Positions 50,301 through 63,144 of a stretch of 64,000 nt of DNA are shown here, in pieces. Under the pieces are notes generated by a model. It had not been told where the DNA came from, did no database searches, and saw only the letters and a list, made by a program, of their open reading frames with translations. Numbering within the stretch: position 1 is the stretch's first letter; the number at the start of each line of letters is the position of its first letter. The stretch is taken from positions 53,756,909 through 53,820,908 of the forward strand of contig CM034547.1 of the NCBI GenBank assembly GCA_020055645.1, given 5' to 3'. Both the position numbers and the translations under genes were made by a program. This DNA comes from Tomocerus qinae (Eukaryota > Arthropoda > Collembola > Entomobryomorpha > Tomoceridae).

Positions 50301-53300
50301 TTAGCCTCAGGAACCGCAGTAGACTACATTGTAGATATGCTCCATGTGGAGATTCATTATGCAGATACATGCTTAATACATTTCATTGTGCCTACAATAT
50401 TGTAAGGAGGTGTAAGTAGTACTTGGTATCCATCATGCTGTCATCTTTTGAACTCTCCTGTTGCCTCAGATTTTCTTTTCCTACGAAATCTCAAGAATAA
50501 AAATGTAATCCTCATTCCAATCCAATCTCAAAAAACTGTCTCTTTTTCCCTCCTTAGTTCCCATCTTCCAAAGTTTACTAGCTCTCTATATTTACTGCGT
50601 AGTTTGTTAGTTTTTGTTCTATAACTTTTATGTTTCTGCCTTAGTTACATATAGCAGTGAAGTTCTAAAGAATATTTGTTAGGAGCAAAGACACGACGGA
50701 AGCTGAAGTGCAATGCACTTTGAGAATCCGAAGGACAGAACAGTGCCAAATTGTAAGAAATGTCTATGTAGCAAAGAACCAAATTTGGTGTCTTCTTTCG
50801 ATCTGCTAATACTTATTAAGTCGGGAATGGATGCAGCAGAATACTCAAACAGGATAAAATAAAATACATGGAAGAGTCTTAACAGATAGTAAACTGGACT
50901 CTAGAGCCGTCCTAATTCTAATCTCTTCTCCTTTGCCCATAAGATCATGGCAAGTCGTGTCACGACTCAACCCAGGAAGCAAATTCGATTTCTAGTAGTC
51001 TGTTCCCTGACGATGATAGCCATACAGACTCTGTTAAATCCATTCTTTGCCCCAAATAAGTAATCATATAGATATACTATGGCTAGTCAAGTCTATCCGA
51101 TAAATTTTGTATAGCGACTTTAGACAGAATTTCATTATATAACTAATAGAATCAAATAAATGTGGGCTGAAAGATATATCCAATAGAATCCCAACAGTTG
51201 CTGCTTTTCCTGTGTGAGTGAAAGGTCTTGATCAACTTTCTTTCGGCTTTCACTTCTTATTTCCTCACGATCAGCTTATTTAGCTCATTTGCACGTACTA
51301 CCAATGCTCGTGGGAAACTCGAGACTCAGAGAAACTTGTTAAGATCTTGATTCCAGTCAACAGCACGTCACACCAACTTTCTACTATTTACTATGCTCCA
51401 CAGAGACAGCTATATCTCTGTATACTATTCTTTCCCGGAATATTAATGAATAAATACGCTTTGTAAAGCTGGAGTATAAACCAGATGCCACAGAAGCACT
51501 CAAAAATTATTGCGTTGTTAGCTAATTCATAGTTTGTAAAACAAAAACCATCTTGCTTTCTTACACCAGATATGCATATTCCTATGCCAAAGTTCTTCTG
51601 CATGAATGCATACATAGATATAATTAAAAAGTTCATTTCTTTTTTCATTCTCATGAGACAACAGAATGAAAAGTAGAAATTAAAACTTTACGAATAAGAA
51701 ATCCTTCCAACCAAAACTCGTGTAATAATTATAGTGGTTTTTTTGACTCTATTCACGTTCATTTCAAATCAGAATTTCACTTGTCTAGCCAAATAAAAGT
51801 TTCATTACGTGTACATATAATGCAAAAGATTTCCATGATTTATACAGCATATATTAATAGTTAAACAGCTCAAGTCTCCAGAAAAACTGCTCAATCCATC
51901 AAAAATTCAATTATGCATGGTGGAGACAAACATTCTTTTAATTGAAATCTTACGGCTAAGTAATATATAGCGAATGTAAAATTAAAGTCTAGTTTGTCAA
52001 TCAATATCAACCAAGGTTAATGTTTCGTGAAAGATATTTATAGTCATAGTGCTATTGGTAGATGCACTAACTGAGGTTTAACATCGTTGTACTGACCTGC
52101 TCTTTGTTAGTGCACAATAAATAAAGTTACTAAGCCATAGAATAGTTTGAACAATAGAATATTCTCATGTCATTCAAATGACAGTTATAATTACAATTAA
52201 GCAAATGAAGTTTAGTGGATTATTCAACTTGTCTATTAGATTGCGACAGAAACCAATGCCCAAAGCAATTTTCCTTGTCAGCCAAGTACAATCAAATTAA
52301 TTGTACTGTAACGTATATTTAACTTAGAATTACCTAGTTTAATGTGGCTGAGGATGCGAAAATGGCTCTGTACCGTGTACAATTAGTCTAACTTTCCGAA
52401 CCGACTATAAAACTAAAAGCAAAGTGACTCTGTTCTAGGAAAGGTAATCAAAAATAATGGCACGGTAATAAATTTAGCAGGGAAATAAATGTTATTTCCC
52501 CATTACTGTGCGTGGTATACCCACCCCTTGATAGGAGCCTGATCCTCCATTTTGTACAGCTATACGTAATACATTTTCCTATATTCAAATACGTCTCATT
52601 GCACTTACAATGCATTTGCTAAATATATAAACACATTTCGGCCTTTGGGGAATTTTTGTTGCAGTGTAATATGTCTGCAATCTCGACGAGGCTTGGTAGC
52701 TTTAATGCATATGGCAAAATCCTACACAAAGAATAGCATTACTGCATACAATTAGTATTTATTAATGCTTTCGTAAATAGTGTTACAATGTTATAAGCAT
52801 AGGGGTATATCAGCATAATACTACGATAAGAAGTTTAGAGGATTTCCCGTGTGATTGCCAGTTTAAATCCATTCGCCTAAACATATTTAAACTAAAATAC
52901 AGATTTACTGAGACATTACGTAGATATGGCTTATCCATTACTTATCCAGGCAATGAACACAAAATAAAATGGAAGGAAATTGTATTTAAACACCCCAACA
53001 CTAAATGTGACACACGGAACCATTTTCCACGAAAATTAGTGCCAGTCAACCGAGAATGAAAGCGTGACGAATAAAACATAGAAGTCGGCTATGCGCATCT
53101 GAAATAGCGATGCCCCCAATGCAATATAAATAGTAATACATTTAAGCTGTGCGTAGCAAATTATAACTTATTTGTCAATCCATATTTTGAGGCATTAATA
53201 GCTTCTGTATATAGCGTTTACGTAGGTAAGTATGAGCATTGACTGGATTCTAATACTGAGTAAGTACAGTTACGTAATAAAGAGAGGACACGACATTTCA

Positions 53301-56300
53301 CGCGATTTAACGCTCAATTCAATGTCGGAATTCAGCATTACAGTAAGTATACCCACTGAATATTTAAAGGTGGATGCAAACAAAGTTATTTAGCAAACTT
53401 TGTCATGCAACACATAAATTACATGCATTTTTCTTCTGTCACCACGTAATCTCTATCCAATAGCATTCGCACATTACAGAAGTGTAAAGCTAAAACATTC
53501 AAGGGAATTGTGAACGTACACAATTATATTTGCTGTTGGAATAATTCTGTCCTATGAGAGTAGGGACACTATTAATCAAAATGCATTAAAACAAAAATGA
53601 TACAGTGCCGCTTTTTATTGTAAATTGCCGGAAGATTGTTACTCTGAATATGTGGATTGTATGAGTCTGCAGACTTTTATCAGACAGGTATAAAAATTAT
53701 TCGGTCTGGCGAAACTAAATTGGAAGTGGAAATGAAATGATGTCTACACTACCCAGGACGAGGAATCAGGACCAAGTTGCAGAGATTTCCAATCTAACCT
53801 TCAATTTAAAGTAGCGCCGTAAAGATTTTGCTTGATACGCGTCAACTCAGCATTAAAGTCGGTCAGTCATAAAATACACACTTCAGTGAACTGGAAAATA
53901 ATCCAACACCCGAATTTCACCGAACTACCTAATCCCCTATCGGGATCTATTCACATCCTCACTGCAACTCAACTACTTACTGAGTATTTCCCTGCTCGAA
54001 TTGAGTTCTTTCCTCCAAAGAAATATCCAAGTATTATAAAATATCCGGAGATACACATACACAACCTACCCAAACCCTTCAGATATTCAGACACTTTGTT
54101 TAAGGTATTTTGAGAAGGGACACGACCTCAGCGTCGTCAACGTATCCTCTATCAGCATTCGTCTTAGAATCCTAGCATTCCTCATGATTTTATATTTTTT
54201 ACTACAGTCATGCATGCAACGTGTTTCTCCCACATTGATTTCGTTTTACATTACTGTCAACAGTTACCATGCTCTATTTCGGAGTATTTGCTCTTCCCAC
54301 CAGTTAACCTACCTCTTGATATAGTATGTATGGCTATCACCTTAGGCTGTATGACTCTATTAACTCATGTAAACAGTCAGATACCCTGAAGCTCTGAATA
54401 CAAATAAGGGATTCCTAATTTGAAATTCACAAATCGTTACCTCACACATCAATCACTATCTGCTATACGATTCTGTCGCTTGAATGCATAAATTCGCATA
54501 GTCACGGACTGCTACTTCCTTCGTGTTGGAACAATTCGCTTCAACGAAAAGGGTACTTAGACAGCGTGTAATTGGATGACTCATGCAATGACGTGTAGAT
54601 ATTTAATTACGACACACGATTGGCTAATAGCTAATAAAAATTCTCATGCATCTATGTTTGTGATTTCGTGAACTTCCACATTCATGACGATAGTCATGTC
54701 ATTTGTACAGGGCTGGCAGACCAAATACATTATTGACTTTACTTTGGCTTTGCTGCTTACTATTCTCAGAACTAGCTGTTCACAATCATATTTTTTCAAA
54801 GTAAGCAATTTGTGACTTTCGGAAATTGTACACAATTATTTTGTATTGCATTTTCGAAGAAATTACTGTCAAATTGCTTTATTTTTCTCGATTATTCGAA
54901 TTTACGATTGAAATAAATGTAAGGTGAAATAAAAAGGCTGTCACAGTCATTAAAAACTACTTTCAATTTTGTATTTGTTATGTACGAATGATTAGGAAAT
55001 GGGTAACTTAAATCAATCACCTTTATCTACGACGTGGGCTTGGTATTTTTGTACTAAATAATGTTTTGACGTGTAAAAGATGATAACTAATACTTTGCAT
55101 GTAAATAATAAATCAGTTTTCTCAGAAGTAATTTACTATAAAAAGCAAGAGAAAAAAGAAATCGAATACAAACTGCTAAAATACAAATGTGTCTCATTGA
55201 GTAAGTACTGTAGCATGTTGCATGACTATCAACTCGTCAATAAGCAAAAATCGATAGTTATAAGCACTTACTTACATACTGCCTAACTTGCTACTTTACG
55301 GCATACTACATAATATCTACAATATTTAAAGGTCTAAATTCACTATAAAGGTTGCGTACTACATCAACATAGAATTAAATACACACATTTATTTGAAGAG
55401 TGCTTGTAGGTACCTGGTTCATATTTTGAACTACGCATTACAGACTGCATTACTAAAACTAATATAAACAGACATGAATGGATAGTTAAGTTAATCACGT
55501 ATGTATGGTTATATATTTAGTATAGCTAACATAATAATTAATGGAACTGACTTCTGCTACTGCCTTGAAGTTGATTTCATATACCTCTATGTTAATTATA
55601 CCATATTTTATACGTACTTATAGGTACACAATCCGGAATACTAAGACTTACATGTCAATGTGATTCAGATTAAACACGTCAATGTGCATATCACGCTTCT
55701 GTTTTGAAATTCTTCTGTCAGTAAATACTACTGGTGTTTGCTAATCATGAAAATACAATGAGCTATACACAGTAAGTACCATAACATTTTAAAAACGACC
55801 ATCCTTCTAATAATTTGTGCACACATATTACTAAAAGGACTGAAAGTCGTGTATTCTTATAGGACAAAGTGGATTGGTTCAAAATGAGGATTGATGGTGT
55901 GGTAAGTAGAATGGTGAATAGCGGGTGACATAAATTCTCAGGTGTGACAATTCTTTTGATGAATTTTCTGGGGCAGTGTTACAATTAATAGCATAAAGCA
56001 GGAGCGATCATAAAGAGAAATTGGCATTGTCGCAGAAGGGAACCATATTTGTATGGACGAAGGATGTGTGTGGTTGGACTAATGTTGCAAATAATAAGAG
56101 AAGGTAAAATGTGGAAGTTTCTCAAGTACACAGATGCTAGTTAGGCACTGCGTGCACTATAGAAGATTAATGCTAAAGAGGTTGTTAATGTATTTTGGTG
56201 TAAGTCTAGCTTTTGCAACGTAGTAACGGTGGCACACAACAGAACAGAGAAATTGTGTAAGTGTAAGTCGAGGCCAAGAATACAATACAGAACAAACACA

Positions 56301-59297
56301 CAAGAAGAAAGAAAAGCAAGCAACAGGCAAATCGATAGCCCTTTTTTACAACCACTTTTGAACGACTTTCTTTTACTTTCCTTGGTCGATCGGTCTGGTT
56401 CTCCTCTCTCCTGAGTTATTATAGTGTAGATTGTTGTAGATGCATAAACTTTCACTGTGCTGTGGTACCCTACACATACATACCGCCCAGTACTGACAAT
56501 GCAATCTCCATAAGGTTTTGTTAGCCTTTCCCAACTAAAAGTACAACCTTATTTCACTTTACTTTCTTTACTTTTCTTGTCATTGCAAGCCAAGGCAGTC
56601 AAGATTATTCCCCAGACTTCAACTTTATCTTTCCTAACTTGCTCTTGGGTTAGTTTGACTTTCACCATATAAATGATAAAACTACAAACTAACGAAAACT
56701 TCCTACGTTCGCTCTAATACATATTATGTGTCGTTAACAACTGAACACTACCGCACCGCTATTTTATTGCATGGTGAACTCGTCCTTTCAAAACTCGGCT
56801 CCAACGATGACTTAAACAATGTGGATATAAAAATTTCTAACGCTTCTTCACAATATCCTGGTGTTGTTAGCTAACAGGGTTCTGTATAATACCCAAGTGA
56901 GACGTGCTCGCCCTACTCATTCAGATTTTTTATTTTACACCGACGAAAACGACGCCATTGATTATGTACCTGCATCGCAAGCATTTCTCAACCTACCTGA
57001 ATTACGCGTCAAGAGAACCGAAGAGCTACCTACATATTTAATTTTAGAGTCTAATAGGACACTTATTTTGACATCTGAAAAATTCCATAGCGTTGTGAAC
57101 AATTATCATTCAAGTCAAACTCTGATAGTACAAGAATTTGAAAAATCTCAAGCCATCAACCCTGGTGGATGGTTGAAAGCGAAGGCTTTTATTACCCTTC
57201 TAGTAAGATCCATCATAAATATATAAAAAAGGTCCAGGTATATGACCCAATATGGCTTTTTAACTATATAGTCATCATTCATTTCTAGAGAATTGGTAGC
57301 CAGTTTTAATGACACTGACATAAAATCTTCTAATATTTTATTACCTACGTCCTCGAATATTATTTCTGCGAATTATTACCCATAGGGTTCATTTATTTAA
57401 GAAGGTGTTCGTTAGTCACCTGTCTTAAAATGGCGTGAAATGACTGTTGATTTTAGCTACGAGGAATAATACGTATCCCAAAGCACATACTTTCTTTGTC
57501 CCGTATGTTAATCCAATGTAAAACTTTCACCAAATTTTCACATTTACTTTCACCAGTAGTTTTAAAATGACAAAAGAAATGGTGCAATAAAATTATAGTT
57601 TGTACTTTATACAAGGACGGTGAAAAATAAACATTGTGAATTTCGGTATGTACTATTGCAGAATTTATCTAATAATATCAAATAAAATAATACGAGAGTC
57701 AACAATCTACATTTATAGGATTTACGCGTGATAATACAAATCTCGTGAATCTTCAACTTTCGAATTAAATGAAATGTACATTACACTACATATTGTATAC
57801 TTATGTAACGAAAATGAAAATAATTTTGTGTATACTGTATTAAACAATTACAAAGTACCCGAAGAAAGTGTATTTGCATGTTGTACAAAGCAAACTTGCT
57901 ATTTATGGCATTGCTCGCGGGAACATTAAGCATGTTCATATAATATATTCTGTTCTCCGTAGCATAGAAAATTGTACAATGCTGTGTGAATTGAAGTGAG
58001 AGTGTATTATACAGTACACGAGTATATAGATTTGATAAAGCTAGAATTACAGCCTTAGGCTTTGAATGGACGGTTTAGTTCACAGGGAGCGAAAAGTAAA
58101 TATTTTCTTATAGTGTCCATGTTACATAGGAAGGAGGTAGTTCTTGTGGCGGTTCGTATTACCTAACTCCCTATTATTGACATAATATTATATTGTGGTG
58201 CGTCATTTCATGGGTTTTTTATGATCTTGCTTTTTTGCTTTCCCTGAAAATCCCTTACTGTGATGCAGTCTAAGTAAAACGACTATTTGGTTAGGTAGCC
58301 TGGAATGAATCTCTACGGGAGTCGCATAGTAATGGGAAAACAAGACTTAATTTTCCTTAGCCTATTGACTTTTTCTTATCGTTAGTGGTAAATATCTAGA
58401 AAGTAATAGATGCTTTTATAAGATGCAACTTTGACAATATTCAGGCTGGTAGGTACAACAAGTAGAACCGAAGCTTTCGACATTTTATTACAGGTAAACG
58501 AGATAACATATAATGTAGCCAGACATTGCGTTTTTCTAACAAGAACACTATCTAGTTAGTTGCTCCTATGAGAGTTTCCTAGTAATAACTTAAATCTAAT
58601 TAATTCCCTGCTGCTATTTGGAGTAGAGTAACTATTCGGTAAAAGATTTCTACCCAAGTGGAACTGTCTTATACACACGCTATAAAGTAAAACAGAAGGA
58701 AGTAAAAGCCTATGGCCAAGAATATAAAATGCGAGACTACCTATCCCACTAACGCTGCGACCATCAATTCACTCGTACCTACGTGCGGTAAATATAGCAT
58801 GACATTTTACCAGACAGAGTCCACCTACCTATCTGTTTCCTAACAAACATATGGTCAAGTCACCTTGATTCAAGTTCTTTGATGCCCACTGGAATGTCAA
58901 CTTGTTTAATGGAGACATGAATACACTTTCAAGAGGATGATTCCCCTTAATTTTAGTGCAAACTTGACTCGCCTATCCTTTTTCGTTTATTAGCACTAGT
59001 AATGTCAATAGGAATACTTTTACTCAGGAATACTCAGTTTTATGGTTGGAGGACTCAAGAGTCTATTTCTTCAAAGTTGGTTATGTCATATTCACGTATG
59101 CATTAGTTTTATTTTCTGTCTTTGTCAGTACACGCATGCATAACTGTGTACACACAAGTCGCTAAAAATATCAACAGAAAATGACGTTGTTGGAATAGGA
59201 AGTTTCTTTTTCCTTCCCTTTGTGAAAGGCAGAATTTCTCTTTGAAACTGGAAAAAGCCATCAAGAAAGGTGAAAAGGAGTGTTTTTGCCTTTTTAA
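35363..59297 (+). CDS. Candidate sparse multi-exon gene, unrecognised protein
   Basis: Seven exon-like ORFs with canonical borders join in phase: 35363-35472, 35711-35850, 35977-36044, 41176-41275, 42168-42241, 56871-57202, 59233-59297 (about 296 residues, incomplete at both ends). Readable parts: RRWELGILEPTG; NAAEEVQWRKVVFLRSTLL; CTLKLVQPGNSTFYD; GDSVNGSLVMNGVTKLI; a hydrophobic INAIATLGSIVLTV; TPRVFIDRIRNKA; then the large 56871 exon. Exon 4 has a second in-phase acceptor 21 nt downstream (CCTACAG at 41196), which would drop seven residues. No family was recognised. Introns reach 14.6 kb and the chain crosses the minus-strand exon at 46072-46265. With this many AT-rich bases some links may be coincidence, so the exons deserve more belief than the chain. 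Confidence 0.3.
36045..46071. other. Mostly non-coding, intron or intergenic
   Basis: Apart from the candidate exons at 37726, 41176 and 42168, this stretch shows no supported gene, RNA or transposon. Its right end, 45100-46071, should include the 3' UTR of the minus-strand gene. Confidence 0.45.
37726..37744 (+). CDS. Candidate alternative first coding exon, MGKLSS
   Basis: ATG with context ACAATGG is followed by GGAAAATTAAGTTCTG and a consensus GTAAGT donor. It ends in phase 1, which also fits the exon at 41176. The encoded MGKLSS matches the N-myristoylation pattern (Gly2, Ser6). Two TCAGT initiator-like pentamers lie about 95-135 bp upstream. The exon is tiny, so it could easily be chance. 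Confidence 0.22.
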
Positions 59298-62200
59298 GTA
59301 AGTTCACTCTAAATGCAAAGTTTATGCGCGTGCATTATCTGGAAGCGTTAAATTGTTAATGTGGAGGAGACCTTCCTTCCTACGTTACAAAGTACAGTAA
59401 TGTGTTAAGTAAGGACGGCATGATGTATAATAGGAGAGTAGTGTGGAGTAACTTGATAAAGTAGAAAGATACCTACACACTAGTGCTTATTACGTAAAGG
59501 CGCAGTTCGTTCTATGTCAGAATAACTAGGATGTGCCAGAAATAGTAGGAGTAGCTCATAGATAGATTGTAGCAGGCTTTATGCATAAATATTCATAATT
59601 TGCTCCGGTCTAAGTAGGTAAGTCCTAGTATAACTATCGCTAATAAAATTCTCTTTGCTATTTAGGTAGGTTGCCTAAACCTTGTAATCAAGTATAATAA
59701 TAATAAAGCTCTTCCTATTCCCCAGTCGCCAATGATAAATGTAAATTTCCTAGCCTTCCCTACTATTACTAGATTTTCTCTAAAATTACAACGCACGAAC
59801 CCTTTAGTGTTCTAAAGTGGACTAATGCTAAGAGAAGTAATATTTAGGAAACCTATTAGGCTTTTCGTACTTTGTAGTCAATACACAAGTAGAGGGTTCA
59901 TTAGGGTTATACGCCATTCCATCACTCATTACTATTACATTTGAAGTTCCATTAGCGAAATGCAAAGTGCACCCTTTGCATAATGGCTAGATATTCCAGT
60001 CTGTATCTAAACATACATCTGTCAACGTCATTTTATTTTCCACATAACCTAATACTACGTCACGTCAACCCGAATTTCACGTTTCTGATGAGTCCAACAA
60101 TACATCACCAAGATAAGTCTCAAGGGCTTTCCACGTGACAGTTTTGCGATACAAAAAGAAAACCTGCTTAGAAATTGAGATAGGTAGGGGTAACAAACTA
60201 TGCCAAGGGACTACAATCCACCGAACATTCCGTAAATCTAAAGTGGGTATTTTTACATTCTCATCCAAGCTAGAGGCCATCTATATGTACCGTCTATATG
60301 TACTTTATACCTAGACAATCTTCTGGAGGACTGGCTATAAATGTTACCTCTAATATAATCTTCTTCCTTTTATTTTATTTAAGCCTTTATCTAGAGAGAA
60401 GTCAATTTTTAGCCGGGCTCTAAACCATATCTACTTTCTAAAAGTGAAATATTCAGAGCACTAAAGTTCAATTTCCGTTGAGCAACACACACTAGCCAAA
60501 ATAATCTCCTGCCTTCCTCCTACATGTTTTGTTGGTGACGAATCCTACAAAAATAAATATAAAATAAACCGACCTGTCTGCGGAAAGGCTTAGTGAGTAC
60601 TTACGTGGGCATTTTCTAAGAAAGTGTCTCCTATATTTCCCCAAGGAATACATCGAAATAATCGTTTCGTTGATTTATATTTTACTCTCCTAGACCAACT
60701 CGTCGATATTAACACACATGCACATGCAATGACAACTTTCCTTGTGGTCTTTATCTAGGCATAAAAAAGAAAAGCCTATTTCGTTTTATTGTGTATTTGG
60801 TTGCACTCATTGTATGCACTTTTACCCTTTTTATGGCATGTCTTCATGAATATTCTGATAAGGATATTGCATTGCCTTACTTTCCAGAGAAATCCCAAGA
60901 ATATCAATGAAAAGACATTCTTATTTTATAGCTAGACAGGGTCTTGTTCTCTTTTAAAATGGATTCGGAAGTGTACTCTTAATATGTAGGGCATAGCAAA
61001 AGGTTAGTAATGGGAAAACAAGTTTGGAAATCTAAAGTGCTCTGCCCACGATATTTCCCCAGAAATTGCATTGAAGGTTAAAAACTACTAGAATAGAAAC
61101 AAGAAGTGAATTGAGTTACTTATTATTTATAATATAATGCTCCCTACTCCACTTTTCGTTCGATAGGTACACAAAAAGCGAATACAATTTGCTGAGCAGT
61201 CAGTATTTTAACAAGTAGAACGGAAAGATTTGAAAGATTAATTTGTAAAAGAGTAGATTTCGACAATAGTGCTTTGTGCGTGGGCGAAATGTCTAGTTGA
61301 AACAAGCAAAGAATTTGTTATTGAGTGCACAGAACAGAAAAGAACAAATCCATATCCAGGGGGCTAGTCAAACGGGTAACGAGTACCTATAATAATTCTA
61401 TCTCTGGCAGTTTAATTTACTCAATTTATGAAAACGGTTTACTAGAGTTTCTAAAACCGTACTAACCGTCAACATTTACATTGAATAAGGAGAGCAGCAA
61501 AAAATGAAAGCTTTCGTTACATCCATTGTAAAAGGTCTAATGGGTCTGGAACGTCTTGAAAATAAAAAAATGACTGTAAAAGAGACTAAGGAAGAGATTC
61601 TCTTTTGCTAATGTAGCATTTTAGGAAAAGGTTATCTAGACACATAGATTCTTTTAGGAAAACCAGAGTAGTTCAATTCCAGAAGAAAAGTCACCTTCAC
61701 CCGAATAAACTCAAAATGGATGTGATGTGATGATACGTAAGGCAGGCAGGGCAAACAAAGCAGAGCTTTCTTTTTCACTACTTTCTTCAATTGGAGAAAA
61801 TTCTACTTTTCTTTTTATCTTTCTTTGCCTTGCTTATATCTTACTTTACATTACCGCTTGGTAAATTATGCATTATCCAGCTAGGTAAGACAATTTCGGT
61901 GGAGCCGGAGTCTCGATGCTCATTCAAGTCAATTCTAAGCTGAAGTTATGTGGACCTATGGGAATGGTATCTGTTCTGTTTTCCCTACAAAAGTCCTGTC
62001 TGCTCTCTCTAAAAAGTAGTGTATAATAAAGAATAATGGGTCTATGGTTTCCCTATCGCCATTCTTAGTAGCCAATGCAAGCACAATTGTAATTCATACT
62101 GTAAAGGAATAAGTAAAATGCAATGAAAATGGAATTCCATGTCTACGGAAAGGAACACGTAAACGAGTTACTTAGATGGATGGATGTAACCTGTCTCGTC

Positions 62201-63144
62201 CGTTTTATTCTGCTAACAATGGATACTTCTAAGAGAATTAGAGCAAAAGAGAAGACTGATTGTGAGACAACCGGAGGGAACGTTGCAGAAACTTCCTCTA
62301 TTTATGTAGTAATCTACAAAAGAAAATAACAAAGTCTGCTAATGCATGTGGCACATACCGAGTACACACGTGAACTAAGTTCAAGGAAATAAACTACGTA
62401 CATTCTAGGTACATCAAAAACATCTGATCCATTCTGAAGAAATGCAAAGAAAATTGCTTTCTAACCTTAATTGTCTACACAATTATTTTTCCTCGTAGCT
62501 ACTACAAAACAAAGGCTCTTTTGTCCGTGCTCCTGTTACCTGATATCAAAAACAACAATAATCATACATACCCACACAAGCACCGACGAGATTTCTAAAG
62601 AGTTGCATTTTCCGTCTCGCTGACGTGACGTGCTGACATTCACAGACATAAGACGTATTTCACAACATTCTATAAATTACGTACAATTTACAGAGAAGAC
62701 AGTCAACATTATTTTTTACCTCACTGCATTGTATCGCTGTATCATTCACTACCCGATATCATTTATATTTACATCTGGGCTACATTTTCTTTTCAGAACA
62801 TATTGTCCGAAACTCTAGATACTGATGCTATGTACGCAAGACAATCCATAAAAATTATTTACATTTTCTGCAAGACTGGTAATGATAAATTTTTTCTAGG
62901 AACTCCAATATTTTTGGATTTTATAAATACAGCATCATTTTTACAGCCACTTTCTACTAATCTTGGCTAATAGTTTCCATCAAATGATTACCTGATAGAG
63001 CGATGGCAACCTTGTCGACTCCACCGAGAGGTGCTAGAGCGTCCCGAGCTTTTGTTCCAAAAAGTTTTTCCAGATAGTTGGGTCCGTGGCTGGCCAAAAG
63101 AGATTGTAAGAAGCTTGAAGTTTCTTCAACGGGCGGTCGTTTAG
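46072..63144 (-). CDS. C-terminal two exons of an unrecognised gene continuing past the right edge
   Basis: Minus-strand exon 63144-62992 starts after a strong TTTTTATTTCAG acceptor and reads KRPPVEETSSFLQSLLASHG, YLEKLFGTKARDALAPLGG and VDKVAIALS. It ends in phase 1 at GTAATC. Exon 46265-46072, after TTCTTGACAG, continues in phase with ESQTIEDFGAALHLLRSDLD, SVFVAVENGDLGMLKSLGIK and VRFFLERLVNTGFLD, then TAA. The 115 residues are mostly amphipathic helix and look well conserved, but the family was not recognised. A further upstream exon is possible at 63544-63504 (HRTNTIPNKPF, phase 2 to 1). The intron of 16.7 kb is the largest in the window. Confidence 0.72.
46266..47220. other. G-poor stretch inside the long minus-strand intron
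   Basis: On the plus strand C greatly outnumbers G from about 46300 to 47200, whereas 45100-45900 has the opposite bias. Several 85-105-codon ORFs here (Ser/Thr/Asn/Leu-rich) are products of this composition and not genes. Confidence 0.45.
47221..56870. other. Long intron / intergenic DNA, no supported feature
   Basis: AT-rich DNA with ORFs all under about 105 codons and no consistent splice structure. No repeats with clear termini were noticed. Confidence 0.5.
56871..57202 (+). CDS. Best-supported single exon of the candidate plus-strand gene
   Basis: A 110-codon open stretch lies between an acceptor (TGGTGTTGTTAG) and a consensus GTAAGAT donor. It reads NRVLYNTQVRRARPTHSDFL, YTDENDAIDYVPASQAFLNL, LPTYLILESNRTLILTSEKF and INPGGWLKAKAF. 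First codon positions are G-rich and second positions G-poor, as expected of coding DNA, and it is less AT-rich than its flanks. In-phase is 1 and out-phase 0. There is one N-glycosylation-type NRT. The family is unknown; a domesticated or decayed mobile-element exon is an alternative. Confidence 0.42.
57203..62991. other. Intron DNA, no other supported gene
   Basis: Apart from the candidate exon at 59233-59297, only chance ORFs were seen. Confidence 0.45.

Noticed and set aside
53832..54113. 93-codon plus-strand ORF rich in Pro/Ile/His
   Set aside because: No acceptor or donor in a sensible place and no recognisable features; length is within the background of this window.
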